Notes under the pieces: model-generated
Database searches by the model: none
Told to the model about the DNA's origin: nothing
What the model saw: the letters and a program-made list of their open reading frames with translations, nothing else
Assembly: GCA_963728535.1 (NCBI GenBank)
Contig: CAVSKK010000002.1
Location: forward strand, 1 to 64,000
DNA length: 64,000 bases
Source: VAXT01 sp963728535
GTDB lineage: Bacteria > Actinomycetota > Thermoleophilia > Gaiellales > Gaiellaceae
Direction of reading: 5' to 3'
Part shown: positions 8,628 through 17,370 of the stretch, in pieces
Layout of the letters: every line of letters begins with the position of its first letter
Numbering within the stretch: position 1 is the first letter of the stretch
Translations under genes and position numbers: made by a program

Positions 8628-8662
8628 GTCTCACGGATCTGTACGCACTCCTGTACGCACAA

Positions 8663-8698
8663 CAAGAGCGGCCTCTGATCCACCCGGGGCCGCTCTTG
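8663..8698 (+). terminator. rho-independent terminator after the integrase
   Basis: Perfect 11-bp inverted repeat (CAAGAGCGGCC / GGCCGCTCTTG) with a 14-nt loop, followed by CGTTTT. It lies 36 bp after the integrase stop. This is one of the few hairpins in the window with a T-run. Confidence 0.75.
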
Positions 8699-8720
8699 CG
8701 TTTTGCAGGGAAAAGACCGA

Positions 8721-8792
8721 AGGCCCCGGCTGGAATTGAACCAGCGCACACGGATTCGAAGTCCGTTGCTCTATCCACTGAGCTACGGGGCC
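8721..8792 (-). tRNA. tRNA-Arg (anticodon TCG); probable attachment site of the element
   Basis: The cloverleaf reads on the minus strand: acceptor GGCCCCG/CGGGGCC, D-arm GCTC...GAGC, anticodon stem ACGGA/TCCGT with loop CTTCGAA (anticodon TCG), and T-arm loop TTCAATT. Its 3' end faces the integrase gene, the usual geometry of tRNA-targeting tyrosine integrases. The tRNA is intact, so the element restored it or entered precisely. No second copy of its 3' end is visible to the left, so the far attachment site probably lies outside the window. Confidence 0.93.
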
Positions 8793-8818
8793 GCGACCAC
8801 AAGAGTAGAGCGGAGACA

Positions 8819-8892
8819 GGTGGCGGACGGGGCTCGAACCCGCGACCACCGGGACCACAACCCGGGGCTCTACCAACTGAGCTACCGCCACC
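8819..8892 (-). tRNA. tRNA-His (anticodon GTG)
   Basis: Minus-strand cloverleaf with anticodon stem CCGGG/CCCGG, loop TTGTGGT (anticodon GTG) and T-loop TTCGAGC. The acceptor has the extra 5' G paired with C73 that marks tRNA-His (GGTGGCGG / CCGCCACC). It lies 26 nt upstream of tRNA-Arg on the same strand, so the two are probably co-transcribed. Confidence 0.93.
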
Positions 8893-8925
8893 GCGCAGGC
8901 TGAGAATAGCCGCTCGGCGAGGAGC

Positions 8926-9192
8926 TCAGGGTCGCACGAGGAGAATGAAGAGCAGCGGCCCGAGAGTCATTGCGGTGCAGATGAGCCAGACCATCGTGAG
9001 CTCAGCTTGACCAGGCTCCATGCCGCGTCGCCCGGGCTTGCGCACGGGCAGTGGTCTGAATGGCGGTGCGGTGAGAAGGCTCCTCGCGAACTGAGCGGCC
9101 TCGGGCGACGAGACCAGTACGAGCTCAGGGCTGAGAACCTCCGAGAGGCGCGCATCGGAAACCATCGTGTCTTGTGCGACGAGAACACTCAT
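8926..9192 (-). CDS. small C-terminally membrane-anchored protein, hypothetical
   Basis: 88 residues from ATG at 9192. A soluble N-terminal part (SVLVAQDTMVSDARLSEVLS) is followed by a basic-proline stretch (PLPVRKPGRRG) and a C-terminal membrane helix (MVWLICTAMTLGPLLFILLV). This is a tail-anchor-like layout with the bulk probably in the cytoplasm. No family recognised. It sits just upstream of tRNA-His on the same strand. Confidence 0.5.
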   Translation of the reverse strand: MSVLVAQDTMVSDARLSEVLSPELVLVSSPEAAQFARSLLTAPPFRPLPVRKPGRRGMEPGQAELTMVWLICTAMTLGPLLFILLVRP

Positions 9193-9327
9193 GAACAGTC
9201 GATTCTCCGTGGTAATGAGGCTCCGGGCATCCCTCGTTCGGGGGACGTCGGGGCATCCCTCGTTCGAGTGATGCCTTTCTCTCCTTCGACCATTGAGGCC
9301 AGGCGCTTTAGAGCCGAAGGAGAGGGA

Positions 9328-9531
9328 ATGGAACCTGCGGTCATCCTGCGGCCTCGCGGAAGCGAGAACGAGCGCGTGCTCGACTGGCGATTCGACGTCC
9401 TCGAAGAAGCCGGGTTCAACCCGGTCGCAGCCCTCGCACTGGCCAACATGCAGACCATCGATCTGCACGTCGCGGTCGGGTTGCTCGCCAACGGCTGTTC
9501 GCACGACACCGCGCTGCGCATCCTCCTCTAG
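9328..9531 (+). CDS. hypothetical protein
   Basis: 67 residues from ATG at 9328, preceded by GGAGAGG. Sequence MEPAVILRPRGSENERVLDW, then FDVLEEAGFNPVAALALANM and a C-terminal HDTALRILL. It is predicted all-helical and soluble. The clean frame, ribosome binding site and balanced composition support a real gene. No family recognised. Confidence 0.6.
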   Translation: MEPAVILRPRGSENERVLDWRFDVLEEAGFNPVAALALANMQTIDLHVAVGLLANGCSHDTALRILL

Positions 9532-9541
9532 CGCGTTCGCA

Positions 9542-10003
9542 TCACGGGAGCGTGAGACGAGCCACCTCGGCCGAGGCGCGGCTCTTCAAAGCGCGCGACG
9601 GCTGTCTCCGGCCATAGAGGACGAAGACGTCGAGGTTCCAACCGTGCACCCGGGCGAGAAGCTCTTGATACGCGAGGCCACACGGGATGCCCTCGAAGCA
9701 GTGACGGATCGGCGCCTTGTCGAGTCTGAGCGGGAGGCGACGAACGGGATACGTCTTCCACCGCCGGCGCCCGAGCACCATTGCGGTGATGACCACGTTG
9801 TCGCCTCGTAGCGCTCTTTGATCTCGAGACTGGAGCGACGCGCACTCTCCGGGGCGAGGGAGCTCACGTCTGAGCGTGGCCGCGACAGCAAAAGCGCCGC
9901 AAGGTGGATCTGCGGCATGCCGTACGACGTGCCATCCGGGAGCCAGAGCGAACTTCGGAATCGGCACAGCGGAGAGGATCAGGCTGGCGACGAGTTTGAG
10001 CAT
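9542..10003 (-). CDS. hypothetical secreted or membrane-associated protein
   Basis: 153 residues from ATG at 10003. Begins with a weak signal-like segment (MLKLVASLILSAVPIPKFAL). The body has many Arg residues, Cys at about 35, 54, 103 and 108, and a stretch AYQELLARVHGWNLDVFVLY. It converges with the 9328-9531 gene. The Arg-rich composition lowers confidence. No domain recognised. Confidence 0.45.
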   Translation of the reverse strand: MLKLVASLILSAVPIPKFALAPGWHVVRHAADPPCGAFAVAATLRRELPRPGECASLQSRDQRALRGDNVVITAMVLGRRRWKTYPVRRLPLRLDKAPIRHCFEGIPCGLAYQELLARVHGWNLDVFVLYGRRQPSRALKSRASAEVARLTLP

Positions 10004-10051
10004 TCATACGGATACGAGCCCCGACGCTCACGAGGTCCGACCGCATCCGCC

Positions 10052-10153
10052 GCCGCAGTCGACATGCGCGACTGCGGCACACCAACGCGCGTCCTCGAGG
10101 ACGACCCGATCGAAGTCGTCATGGCCCGCGTAGCGGGCCGGACTTCGATCGGG
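10052..10153 (-). terminator. two strong hairpins downstream of tRNA-Leu
   Basis: A 13-bp inverted repeat (10105-10117 / 10141-10153; CCCGATCGAAGTC and its complement) encloses a second 7-bp stem (10123-10129 / 10133-10139). A further hairpin has 10-bp arms (10052-10061 / 10069-10078, GCCGCAGTCG). Both lie just 3' of tRNA-Leu on its strand. Neither has a U-tract. Probably a GC-type terminator; a transposable palindrome is the alternative. Confidence 0.45.
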
Positions 10154-10177
10154 AGCGCCGCCGCTCAGGGAAGCGAG

Positions 10178-10262
10178 TGCGGGCGAGAGGAGTTGAACCT
10201 CCACGGGCTTTCGGCCCACCGGGTCCTAAACCCGACGCGTCTACCAGTTCCGCCACGCCCGC
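10178..10262 (-). tRNA. tRNA-Leu (anticodon TAG)
   Basis: 85-nt class II tRNA on the minus strand. Acceptor GCGGGCG / CGCCCGC, anticodon stem TCGGG/CCCGG with loop TTTAGGA (anticodon TAG), a long variable arm (GGTGGGCC-GAAA-GGCCC type) and T-loop TTCAACT. The long variable arm and anticodon agree on leucine. Confidence 0.93.
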
Positions 10263-10301
10263 TCAGGTTCCAAGGATAGATCGGCGGGGTAGACAGTCGG
10301 T

Positions 10302-10445
10302 ATGGCAGACCAAGAGCAGCGAGCACAAGAGAGCCTCGAGAGCGACGTGACGAAGTTCGAGGAGCTGGCGGAAGAGGTAAGCGAGGAGCAGCAGGAAGCT
10401 GCCCGGCGAATCGCTGAGCCTCTCGAGCCACAGGACGAGTCCTAG
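10302..10445 (+). CDS. small acidic helical protein, hypothetical
   Basis: 47 residues from ATG at 10302: MADQEQRAQESLESDVTKFE, then ELAEEVSEEQQEAARRIAEP and a DES end. Strongly acidic, Glu/Gln/Ala-rich, predicted as a single coiled-coil-like helix. It lies 59 bp before tig. Function unknown; the clean frame and codon usage make it plausible. Confidence 0.5.
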   Translation: MADQEQRAQESLESDVTKFEELAEEVSEEQQEAARRIAEPLEPQDES

Positions 10446-10504
10446 CTGGGGCTTTCGTGCGCCGACAGCCCAGCCCTGCGAGGGGCTGGCAGAATGGCCG
10501 CACT

Positions 10505-11860
10505 GTGAAGACGAAGGTCGAGGAGCTGCCCGAGAACCGCGTCCGCCTCGAGGTCGAGGTTCCGAGCGACCACCTGAAGCACGCCGTCGAGCACGCCTCC
10601 TCGGACCTGGCGGCGACCGCCAAGATCCCCGGCTTCCGGAAGGGCAAGGTCCCGCAGAAGGTGCTGGAGGCGCGCGTCGGGCGCGACCGCATCTTCACGG
10701 AGGCGGTCGAGAGCCACATCGGCGGCTGGTTCTGGAACGCAGCCGAAGACGCGAGCATCAGGCCCGTCTCCCAGCCGACGCTCGACTACGACGTGCCGAC
10801 CACCGAGGACGAGCCGTTCAGCTTCACCGCGGAGGTCGCCGTGCAGCCGTCCCCAGAAGTGGCCGACTGGAGCGGGCTCGAGGTGCCCTCGCCGGACCCC
10901 GAGGTGCCCCAGGAGCTCATCGAGGGCGAGCTGGAGGCGCTGCGCGCCTCGGTCGCAGAGCTCGTCCCCGTCGAGGGCCGCCCGTCCAAGGACGGTGACG
11001 TGCTCGTCGTCGACCTCGTCGACGAGACGGGCGAGGCGCAGCGCGACTACGTCGTCCAGCTCGGCGCCGGCCGGCTCGTCGAGGAGATCGAGCGCGGCCT
11101 GCGTGGGATGAGCGCGGACGAGACGAAGAAGCTCACCTATACCGCTCCCGATGGGAGCCAGAAGGAAGCGGAGGCGACGCTGAAGGAGATCAAGGAGCCG
11201 GTCCTGCCGCCCCTGGACGACGAGCTTGCCCGCTCGACGAGTGAGTTCGAGACGCTCGAGGAGTTGCGCACGGAGATCGAGTCGCGCCTCCGCGAGGCGA
11301 TCCAGGCCGAGCTGGAGGCGGACTTCCGTGCCGGCGCGGTCGACAAGCTCATCGAGGCGTCCAACGTGGACGTCTCCGACTCGCTCGTCGAGTCGCGCGC
11401 CGCCGAGCTGCTGAACGCGATGCTGCGCTCCCTCCAGAGCCGCGGCCTCGATGCGGAGACCTACCTCCGCGTCACGGGCCAGACGGCCGATCAGCTGCGC
11501 GACACGCTCAGGAGCGAGGCGCGCCGTGCGATCTCCCGCGAGCTCGTGCTCGAGGTGGTCGCGGACAAGCTCGAGGTCGAAGTGACCGACGAGGAGTTGA
11601 AAGCCCTCGTCCGCGAGCAGGCCGAGGCGACCGAGGAGGATCCCGATGCCGTCATCGAGCAGCTCTGGCAGTCCGGACGCCACGAGCGTCTGCGAACCGA
11701 CTTCCGCATGAAGAAAGCCCTCGACCGAATCGTCGAAGACGTCAAGCCAATCCCCGTCGAGCTCGCCCGTGCGCGCGAGAGCATCTGGACCCCCGAGCAG
11801 GAAAAACCCGATACCGCTGCGAAACTGTGGACCCCCGGCAGCAGCAAGGAGCCCGTATGA
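10505..11860 (+). CDS. tig: trigger factor, ribosome-associated chaperone/prolyl isomerase
   Basis: 451 residues from GTG at 10505. The N-terminal ribosome-binding domain contains GFRKGKVP (residues 43-50), matching the GFRxGKxP signature that docks on ribosomal protein L23. A FKBP-type isomerase region follows (about 150-235), then a long helical C-terminal chaperone domain ending in a short disordered tail. It folds nascent chains at the ribosome exit. It is the first gene of the tig-clpP-clpX cluster; its TGA overlaps the clpP ATG. Confidence 0.95.
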   Translation: MKTKVEELPENRVRLEVEVPSDHLKHAVEHASSDLAATAKIPGFRKGKVPQKVLEARVGRDRIFTEAVESHIGGWFWNAAEDASIRPVSQPTLDYDVPTTEDEPFSFTAEVAVQPSPEVADWSGLEVPSPDPEVPQELIEGELEALRASVAELVPVEGRPSKDGDVLVVDLVDETGEAQRDYVVQLGAGRLVEEIERGLRGMSADETKKLTYTAPDGSQKEAEATLKEIKEPVLPPLDDELARSTSEFETLEELRTEIESRLREAIQAELEADFRAGAVDKLIEASNVDVSDSLVESRAAELLNAMLRSLQSRGLDAETYLRVTGQTADQLRDTLRSEARRAISRELVLEVVADKLEVEVTDEELKALVREQAEATEEDPDAVIEQLWQSGRHERLRTDFRMKKALDRIVEDVKPIPVELARARESIWTPEQEKPDTAAKLWTPGSSKEPV

Positions 11861-12459
11861 GATACGACCCCCAAATGAGCCCACTCGTCCCGATGGTCGT
11901 CGAGCAGACCTCGCGTGGAGAGCGCGCGTTCGACATCTACTCGCGACTCTTGAACGAGCGGATCATCTTTCTGGGCACGCCTGTCGACGATCAGATCGCG
12001 AATCTGATCATCGCCCAGCTCCTCCATCTCGAGTCGGAGGACCCGGACAAAGACATCTCGCTCTACATCAACTCACCCGGCGGCTCCGTGTACCACGGGC
12101 TCGCGGTCTACGACACGATGCAGTTCATCAAGCCCGACGTGCAGACGATCTGCGTCGGCATCGCGATGTCGATGGGAGCGCTCCTCCTATCGGGCGGCGC
12201 GAAAGGAAAGCGCATGGCGCTGCCGAACGCCAAGATTCTGATCCATCAGGTCTGGGGCGGCTTCCAGGGTCAGGCGACCGATATCGAGATCCATGCTCGC
12301 GAAACGATTGCCCTGAAGCGAAAACTGGAAGAGATCATGGGACACCACACAGGCCAGTCTCTGGACAAGGTGTCCAAGGACATGGAGCGAGATTTCTTCA
12401 TGACCGCCGAGGAAGCGACGAAATACGGCATCATCGACACTGTTATCGAGCATCGCTAG
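11857..12459 (+). CDS. clpP: ATP-dependent Clp protease proteolytic subunit
   Basis: 200 residues. ATG at 11857 overlaps the tig stop; a second ATG at 11875 is possible. The catalytic triad is visible: Ser in GIAMSMGALL (about 105), His in KILIHQ (130) and Asp in KDMERDFF (about 175). INSPGGSVYHGLAVYD is the family oxyanion/core motif. It forms the tetradecameric peptidase barrel that ClpX (next gene) feeds with unfolded substrate. Length is normal. The N-terminus lacks a long propeptide. Confidence 0.96.
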   Translation: MRYDPQMSPLVPMVVEQTSRGERAFDIYSRLLNERIIFLGTPVDDQIANLIIAQLLHLESEDPDKDISLYINSPGGSVYHGLAVYDTMQFIKPDVQTICVGIAMSMGALLLSGGAKGKRMALPNAKILIHQVWGGFQGQATDIEIHARETIALKRKLEEIMGHHTGQSLDKVSKDMERDFFMTAEEATKYGIIDTVIEHR

Positions 12460-12536
12460 GTCGAGGGGTATTCAGAGAGGCCATTTCGATGTACAACGTG
12501 ACAGAGGGTTCGGGCAGCTAGAGATAGAGGGAATGG

Positions 12537-13817
12537 GTGGCTAGAGCGAGCGAAGGAAACGAGCAGCTTCTCTGCAGCTTCTGCGGGAAGTCGCAGCGCC
12601 AGGTCAAGAAGCTGATTGCTGGACCGGGTGTGTACATCTGCGATGAGTGCATCGATCTCTGCAACGAGATCATCGACGAGGAGCTGACGGCACCGGCTTC
12701 ACTCGATCTCGAGAACCTGCCGCGGCCGAGAGACATCTACGCCGTCCTCAACGATTACGTCGTCAGCCAGGAGGAGTCCAAGCGGACGCTCGCCGTCGCT
12801 GTCTACAACCACTACAAGCGCGTGCAGATGGGCACCGACGAAGGCGAAGTCGAGCTCCAGAAGTCGAACATCCTTCTGCTCGGCCCCACCGGCTGCGGCA
12901 AGACGCTTCTTGCGCAGACGCTCGCGCGAATCCTGAACGTCCCGTTCGCGATCGCCGACGCGACCGCGCTGACGGAGGCGGGCTACGTCGGCGAGGACGT
13001 CGAGAACATCCTCCTCAAGCTGATCCAGGCCGCGGACTTCGACATCAAGAAGGCAGAGACGGGGATCATCTACATCGACGAAGTCGACAAGATCGCGCGC
13101 AAGGCGGACAACCCGTCGATCACGCGCGACGTGTCCGGCGAGGGCGTGCAGCAGGCGCTGCTGAAGATCCTCGAGGGAACGGTCGCCTCGGTGCCGCCAC
13201 AGGGCGGGCGCAAGCACCCGCACCAGGAGTTCCTCTCGATCGACACGACAAACGTGCTTTTCATCTGCGGCGGTGCGTTCTCCGGGCTCGAGAAGATCAT
13301 CGGCAAGCGGACGGGCAAGAATGCGGTCGGCTTCGGCGCCGACATCCGCTCACGGTATGACTCCGTGGCCTCGGAGCTGCTCACCGACGTCATGCCTGAG
13401 GATCTCCTCTCGTACGGCCTGATCCCGGAGTTCATCGGCCGGCTGCCGGTCGTCTCGGCTGTGCACCAGCTCCAGCGCGAGGATCTCGTGCAGATCCTGA
13501 CCGAGCCGAAGAACGCGCTCGTCAAGCAGTACCAGCGCTTCTTCGCCTACGACGACATCGAGCTCGTCTTCACCGAGGACGCGCTCTGGGAGATCGCCGA
13601 CAAGGCGCTCAAGCGCGAGACGGGCGCGCGCGGCCTGCGCTCGATCATCGAGCACGCGCTCCTCGACGTCATGTTCGAGCTTCCGTCGCGCACCGACGTG
13701 TCCAAGTGCGCGATCACGAAGGAGACGATCGCGAACGACGTCAAGCCGACGCTCGTCACCACCGGTGGCGGCGAGGCAGCCGACGAGCCCGAAGAGCTCG
13801 CCGAAGAATCCGCCTGA
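12537..13817 (+). CDS. clpX: ATP-dependent Clp protease ATP-binding subunit ClpX
   Basis: 426 residues from GTG at 12537 (the ATG just upstream hits a stop after two codons). An N-terminal C4 zinc-binding domain is formed by Cys 13, 16, 35 and 38 (CSFC...CDEC). Walker A is GPTGCGKT (116-123), Walker B includes GIIYIDEVDKIA, and the IGF-type loop that contacts ClpP appears as IGKRTGK. The C-terminal AAA small domain is complete. Unfolds tagged proteins and passes them to ClpP. Follows clpP after 77 bp. Confidence 0.96.
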   Translation: MARASEGNEQLLCSFCGKSQRQVKKLIAGPGVYICDECIDLCNEIIDEELTAPASLDLENLPRPRDIYAVLNDYVVSQEESKRTLAVAVYNHYKRVQMGTDEGEVELQKSNILLLGPTGCGKTLLAQTLARILNVPFAIADATALTEAGYVGEDVENILLKLIQAADFDIKKAETGIIYIDEVDKIARKADNPSITRDVSGEGVQQALLKILEGTVASVPPQGGRKHPHQEFLSIDTTNVLFICGGAFSGLEKIIGKRTGKNAVGFGADIRSRYDSVASELLTDVMPEDLLSYGLIPEFIGRLPVVSAVHQLQREDLVQILTEPKNALVKQYQRFFAYDDIELVFTEDALWEIADKALKRETGARGLRSIIEHALLDVMFELPSRTDVSKCAITKETIANDVKPTLVTTGGGEAADEPEELAEESA

Positions 13818-13893
13818 GCGACTTGCGCCGACTGCACGCTCGCAGCAATACTGAGCGCATAGTCGCTGCCTGAGCACATCCGTCGGACGCCTA

Positions 13894-13910
13894 CGGACGC
13901 TGAGCGTCCG
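13894..13910. terminator. perfect 8-bp-arm palindrome between clpX and valS
   Basis: CGGACGCT-G-AGCGTCCG, a one-base-centred palindrome in the 111-bp gap. It may end the clpX transcript or be an operator for valS. There is no T-run. The gap is too short for a T-box leader and I see none of its motifs. Confidence 0.35.
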
Positions 13911-13928
13911 CGGCCTTACGATGCGCCG

Positions 13929-16337
13929 ATGGAGCCGCGTTACGAGCCTCAGGGCGTCGAGGAGCGCTGGCAGCGCGCCTGGGAGGAGGAGGGCCTCTAC
14001 AACGCGGAGCCGGACTCCGAGCGGGAGTCGTACGTCATCTGCATCCCTCCGCCCAACGTGACAGGCGAGTTGCACATGGGCCACGCTCTGAACGCGTCGA
14101 TCCAGGACCTGCTCATTCGACTGCACCGGATGCGCGGCTTCAACACGATCTGGCAGCCCGGTTACGACCATGCCGGGATCGCGACGCAGAACGTGATCGA
14201 GCGAGAACTCGCGAAGGAAGGCCTGACGCGACACGATCTCGGCCGCGAGGCCTTCGTCGAGCGCACCTGGGCCTGGCTCGAGAAGTACGGCGGCGTGATC
14301 ATGGGGCAGCTACGGAGGCTCGGCGCGTCGCTCGACTACCGGCGCGAGCGGATGACGATGGACGAGGGCTACGTGCGCGCGGTGCTGACGTGGTTCTTGC
14401 ATTTGCACGAGCGCGGATTCCTCTACCGGGCCAACCGGATCGTCAACTGGTGCCCGCGCTGCGCGAGCGCGATCTCCGATCTCGAGGTGAACCACGAGGA
14501 GACCGACGACACGCTGTACACGATCCGCTATCCCCTGGCGGACGACTCTGGGCACATCAGGATTGCGACCGTGCGTCCGCCGACGATGCTCGCGGATGTC
14601 GCTGTCGCCGTGCACCCGGACGACGATCGATACCGCGACCTGGTCGGCAAGGAGGCCGTGCTTCCAATCGTTGGCCGGACGCTGCCGATCATCGCCGACG
14701 AGCGCGTCGACCCCGAGTTCGGCACGGGCGCGGTGAAGATCACCCCCGGTCACGACCCGATGGACTGGGAGATCGGCCGTGACCACGAGTTGCCCGAACT
14801 GATGGTGATCGGCCTCGACGCGCGCATGAACGACGAGGCCGGGGAGTTCGCCGGGCTGACTCAGGAGGAGGCGAACGAGCGCATCGTCGCGCGCTTGGAG
14901 AGCGAGGCACTGCTCGAGTCGAAGGAGCCCTACCGGCACGCGGTCGCGACCTGCGACCGCTGCGGATCGCGAATCGAGCCGCTCGTCTCGCTCCAGTGGT
15001 GGTGCGACATGAGCGAGCTGGCGAAGCCGGCGATCGACGTCGTCGGCGACGGCAGTGTCCGCTTCTTCCCCGAGCGCTACAAGAAGATCTATCTCGACTG
15101 GATGGAGGCGATTCGCCCCTGGTGCATCTCGCGCCAGCTCTGGTGGGGCCACCAGATTCCGGCGTGGTATTGCCCGGATGGGCACGTAACCGTGGCCGAG
15201 ACGACTCCCGACGCCTGCGCCGAGTGCGGCTCGGCCGACCTTACGCAGGACGAGGACGTGCTCGACACGTGGTTCTCCTCGGCGCTCTGGCCCTTCGCGA
15301 CGCTCGGCTGGCCCGACGACACACCCGAACTGCGCGCCTGGTATCCGAACGATGTCAGCTCGACCGACCGCGGGATCATCTTCCTCTGGGAGGCGCGGAT
15401 GCTCATGGCCGGCCTGGAGTTGATGGGCGAGCTCCCGTTCCCCGACGTGAACATCCACTCGACGATCAACGCGCCGGACGGGAGGCGCATGTCGAAGAGC
15501 CTCGGCACGGGCATCGATCCACTCGAGACCGTGAACGAGCATGGCGCCGACGCGACTCGCTACGGGCTCCTGAAGATGTCGTCTACGCAGGACGTGCGCT
15601 TCTCCGTCGGGCCGATCGCCGAAGGCCGCAGCCTTGCGAACAAGCTCTGGAACGTGGCTCGGCTGATCCTCGCCAACGCGGGTGAGACGACTCCCGACGC
15701 AAGACCGCGTGACGTCGAGGAGCGTTGGATCCTCGCGCGCATCGACGCGACCCGAGCCGAGCTCGAGCACGATGTCGCGCAGTACGACTTCGCGCATGCG
15801 GTCGGGCGTCTCTACCGCTTGACGTTCGACGACTTCTGCGACTGGTACGCAGAGGCGATCAAGCCCCGGCTCTACGGCGCCGACGAGGACGCGCGGGCGA
15901 CTGCGCTCGCCGCGCTCGAGCGCCTGCTAAAGCTTCTCCACCCGGTGCTGCCGCATGTGACCGAGGAGATCTGGTCGAACCTGCCGGACCGCGAGTCGCG
16001 GCTGATCGTGGCGCCCTGGCTCGAGCCCGACGACTCGTTCGCAGCCGACGAGGGGGCCCTCGACCGTGTGAAGGAAGCCGCGCCCGTCTACGTGCGGAGC
16101 GGTGTTCGAATGGAGCTCGGCCCCGATGAGACGCGCATCTTCGAAGCCAAGCGACTACAACCGGGCACCGAAGGAGACCCACAGGCTGAAATCGACCGGC
16201 TCGAAGGGGAAGTCGCCCGCGCCGAGGGAATGCTCGCGAACGAGCGTTTCACCTCGAAGGCACCGCCCGACGTCGTCGAGGCGGAGCGCGACAAGCTCGA
16301 GCGTTACCGTCGTGAGCTCGATGCCCTCCGCAACTAG
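13929..16337 (+). CDS. valS: valyl-tRNA synthetase
   Basis: 802 residues from ATG at 13929. Class I signatures are present: HMGH within GELHMGHALN (49-52) and the KMSKS-type loop as RMSKSLG (about 519). Between them lie the editing domain and a Cys-containing insert (ATCDRCG, CPDGH, CAECG). An anticodon-binding helical domain follows, and the C-terminus has the coiled-coil tRNA arm (LEGEVARAEGMLANERFTSK). Charges tRNA-Val. Its last 17 bases overlap folC. Confidence 0.97.
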   Translation: MEPRYEPQGVEERWQRAWEEEGLYNAEPDSERESYVICIPPPNVTGELHMGHALNASIQDLLIRLHRMRGFNTIWQPGYDHAGIATQNVIERELAKEGLTRHDLGREAFVERTWAWLEKYGGVIMGQLRRLGASLDYRRERMTMDEGYVRAVLTWFLHLHERGFLYRANRIVNWCPRCASAISDLEVNHEETDDTLYTIRYPLADDSGHIRIATVRPPTMLADVAVAVHPDDDRYRDLVGKEAVLPIVGRTLPIIADERVDPEFGTGAVKITPGHDPMDWEIGRDHELPELMVIGLDARMNDEAGEFAGLTQEEANERIVARLESEALLESKEPYRHAVATCDRCGSRIEPLVSLQWWCDMSELAKPAIDVVGDGSVRFFPERYKKIYLDWMEAIRPWCISRQLWWGHQIPAWYCPDGHVTVAETTPDACAECGSADLTQDEDVLDTWFSSALWPFATLGWPDDTPELRAWYPNDVSSTDRGIIFLWEARMLMAGLELMGELPFPDVNIHSTINAPDGRRMSKSLGTGIDPLETVNEHGADATRYGLLKMSSTQDVRFSVGPIAEGRSLANKLWNVARLILANAGETTPDARPRDVEERWILARIDATRAELEHDVAQYDFAHAVGRLYRLTFDDFCDWYAEAIKPRLYGADEDARATALAALERLLKLLHPVLPHVTEEIWSNLPDRESRLIVAPWLEPDDSFAADEGALDRVKEAAPVYVRSGVRMELGPDETRIFEAKRLQPGTEGDPQAEIDRLEGEVARAEGMLANERFTSKAPPDVVEAERDKLERYRRELDALRN

Positions 16338-17370
16338 GCCGGCGAGCGCGACCGAGTGGGTCGCCTCGCTCAGCCCATGGCCGGAGGAGTTCGGCCTCGA
16401 CGGCATGCGGCAGCTCTTGACGGCCCTGGGGGACCCGCAGCGTTCCTTCCCGTCGGTGCACGTGGTCGGGACGAACGGCAAGTCCACCGCGACTCGGACG
16501 ATCGCCGCGCTCCTCCGTGCCGAGGGCTTGCAGGCAGGCGCCTACACCTCGCCGCACGTCTCGGGCTGGCACGAGCGGTTGGATTGTGATCCCGAAACGT
16601 TCGATCGGGCCGTCGCGCGGATTCGCGAGCCCGCGGAGGAGCTCGGCGCGACCCAGTTCGAGGCGTTGACCGCGGCCGCGCTCGCCGAGTTCGCCGAGGC
16701 CGGCGTGGACGTGGCAGTTGTCGAGGCTGGGCTGGGCGGGCGCCTCGACGCGACGAACGTCGTCGACGCGCCGGTCGTCCTGCTGACGAACATCGCCCTC
16801 GAGCACACGGAGGTGCTCGGCGACACGGTCGAGCAGATCGCGAAGGAGAAGCTTGCAGTTGCGCATGCGGCAAGAGTAGTTGTCATGTCGGACAACACGC
16901 ATAGCGGGCTCCTCGCGCCCACCGCGCGCGTGGTGATCGGAGGCGCCAGGGAGGCCGCCGCGGCATACCTCGACCGCCCCGTCGAGCACGAGGTCGAGGT
17001 CGTCTTGCCCGGGCGCCTCGAGCGCCGAGGCGACGAGGTCTGGGACGGCGCGCACACGCCCGAAGGTGTGGACTGGCTGCTCGCGCGCCTGCCCGCCCGC
17101 GAGTACGTCCTCTGCGTCTCGATCCTCGGCGACAAGCGGATCGACGAGCTCCTCGCAGGGCTTGCGCGCGCCGGCCGCACGCTCATTGCGACCCGCTCAA
17201 CGAACTCTCGAGCTCTCCCCGCGCAGGAGCTCGCGGCCCACGCGGAAGCGCACTTCGAGCACGTCGAAGCGGTCGCCGATCCGCACGGAGCACTGGCCCG
17301 GGCGCGCGCGCTCGGCAGCCCCTTGCTCGTCACCGGCTCCCTCTATCTGCTGGCGGATCTGTACTCGTGA
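16321..17370 (+). CDS. folC: folylpolyglutamate/dihydrofolate synthase
   Basis: 349 residues from ATG at 16321, inside the end of valS. The ATP-binding P-loop is GTNGKST (50-56). The Mur-ligase-like DATN motif appears in GLGGRLDATNVVDAPVVLLT, and the C-terminal domain carries WDGAHTPEGVDWLL. It adds glutamate to folates. It is shorter than the common 400-430 residues, mainly between the central and C-terminal domains, but key motifs are present. Alternative starts further upstream would lie deep in valS and look non-coding. Confidence 0.9.
   Translation: MPSATRPASATEWVASLSPWPEEFGLDGMRQLLTALGDPQRSFPSVHVVGTNGKSTATRTIAALLRAEGLQAGAYTSPHVSGWHERLDCDPETFDRAVARIREPAEELGATQFEALTAAALAEFAEAGVDVAVVEAGLGGRLDATNVVDAPVVLLTNIALEHTEVLGDTVEQIAKEKLAVAHAARVVVMSDNTHSGLLAPTARVVIGGAREAAAAYLDRPVEHEVEVVLPGRLERRGDEVWDGAHTPEGVDWLLARLPAREYVLCVSILGDKRIDELLAGLARAGRTLIATRSTNSRALPAQELAAHAEAHFEHVEAVADPHGALARARALGSPLLVTGSLYLLADLYS

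Noticed and set aside
10442..11884. A 480-codon open frame on the minus strand opposite tig
   Set aside because: It mirrors tig exactly and has the Leu/Arg/Asp/Val bias of an antisense shadow of a GC-rich gene; no domain and no ribosome binding site.
13818..13928. T-box leader before valS
   Set aside because: Only 111 bp, with no T-box sequence or specifier-loop structure visible.
14310..15797. A 495-codon open frame on the minus strand opposite valS
   Set aside because: Antisense shadow of valS with biased composition and no recognisable motif.
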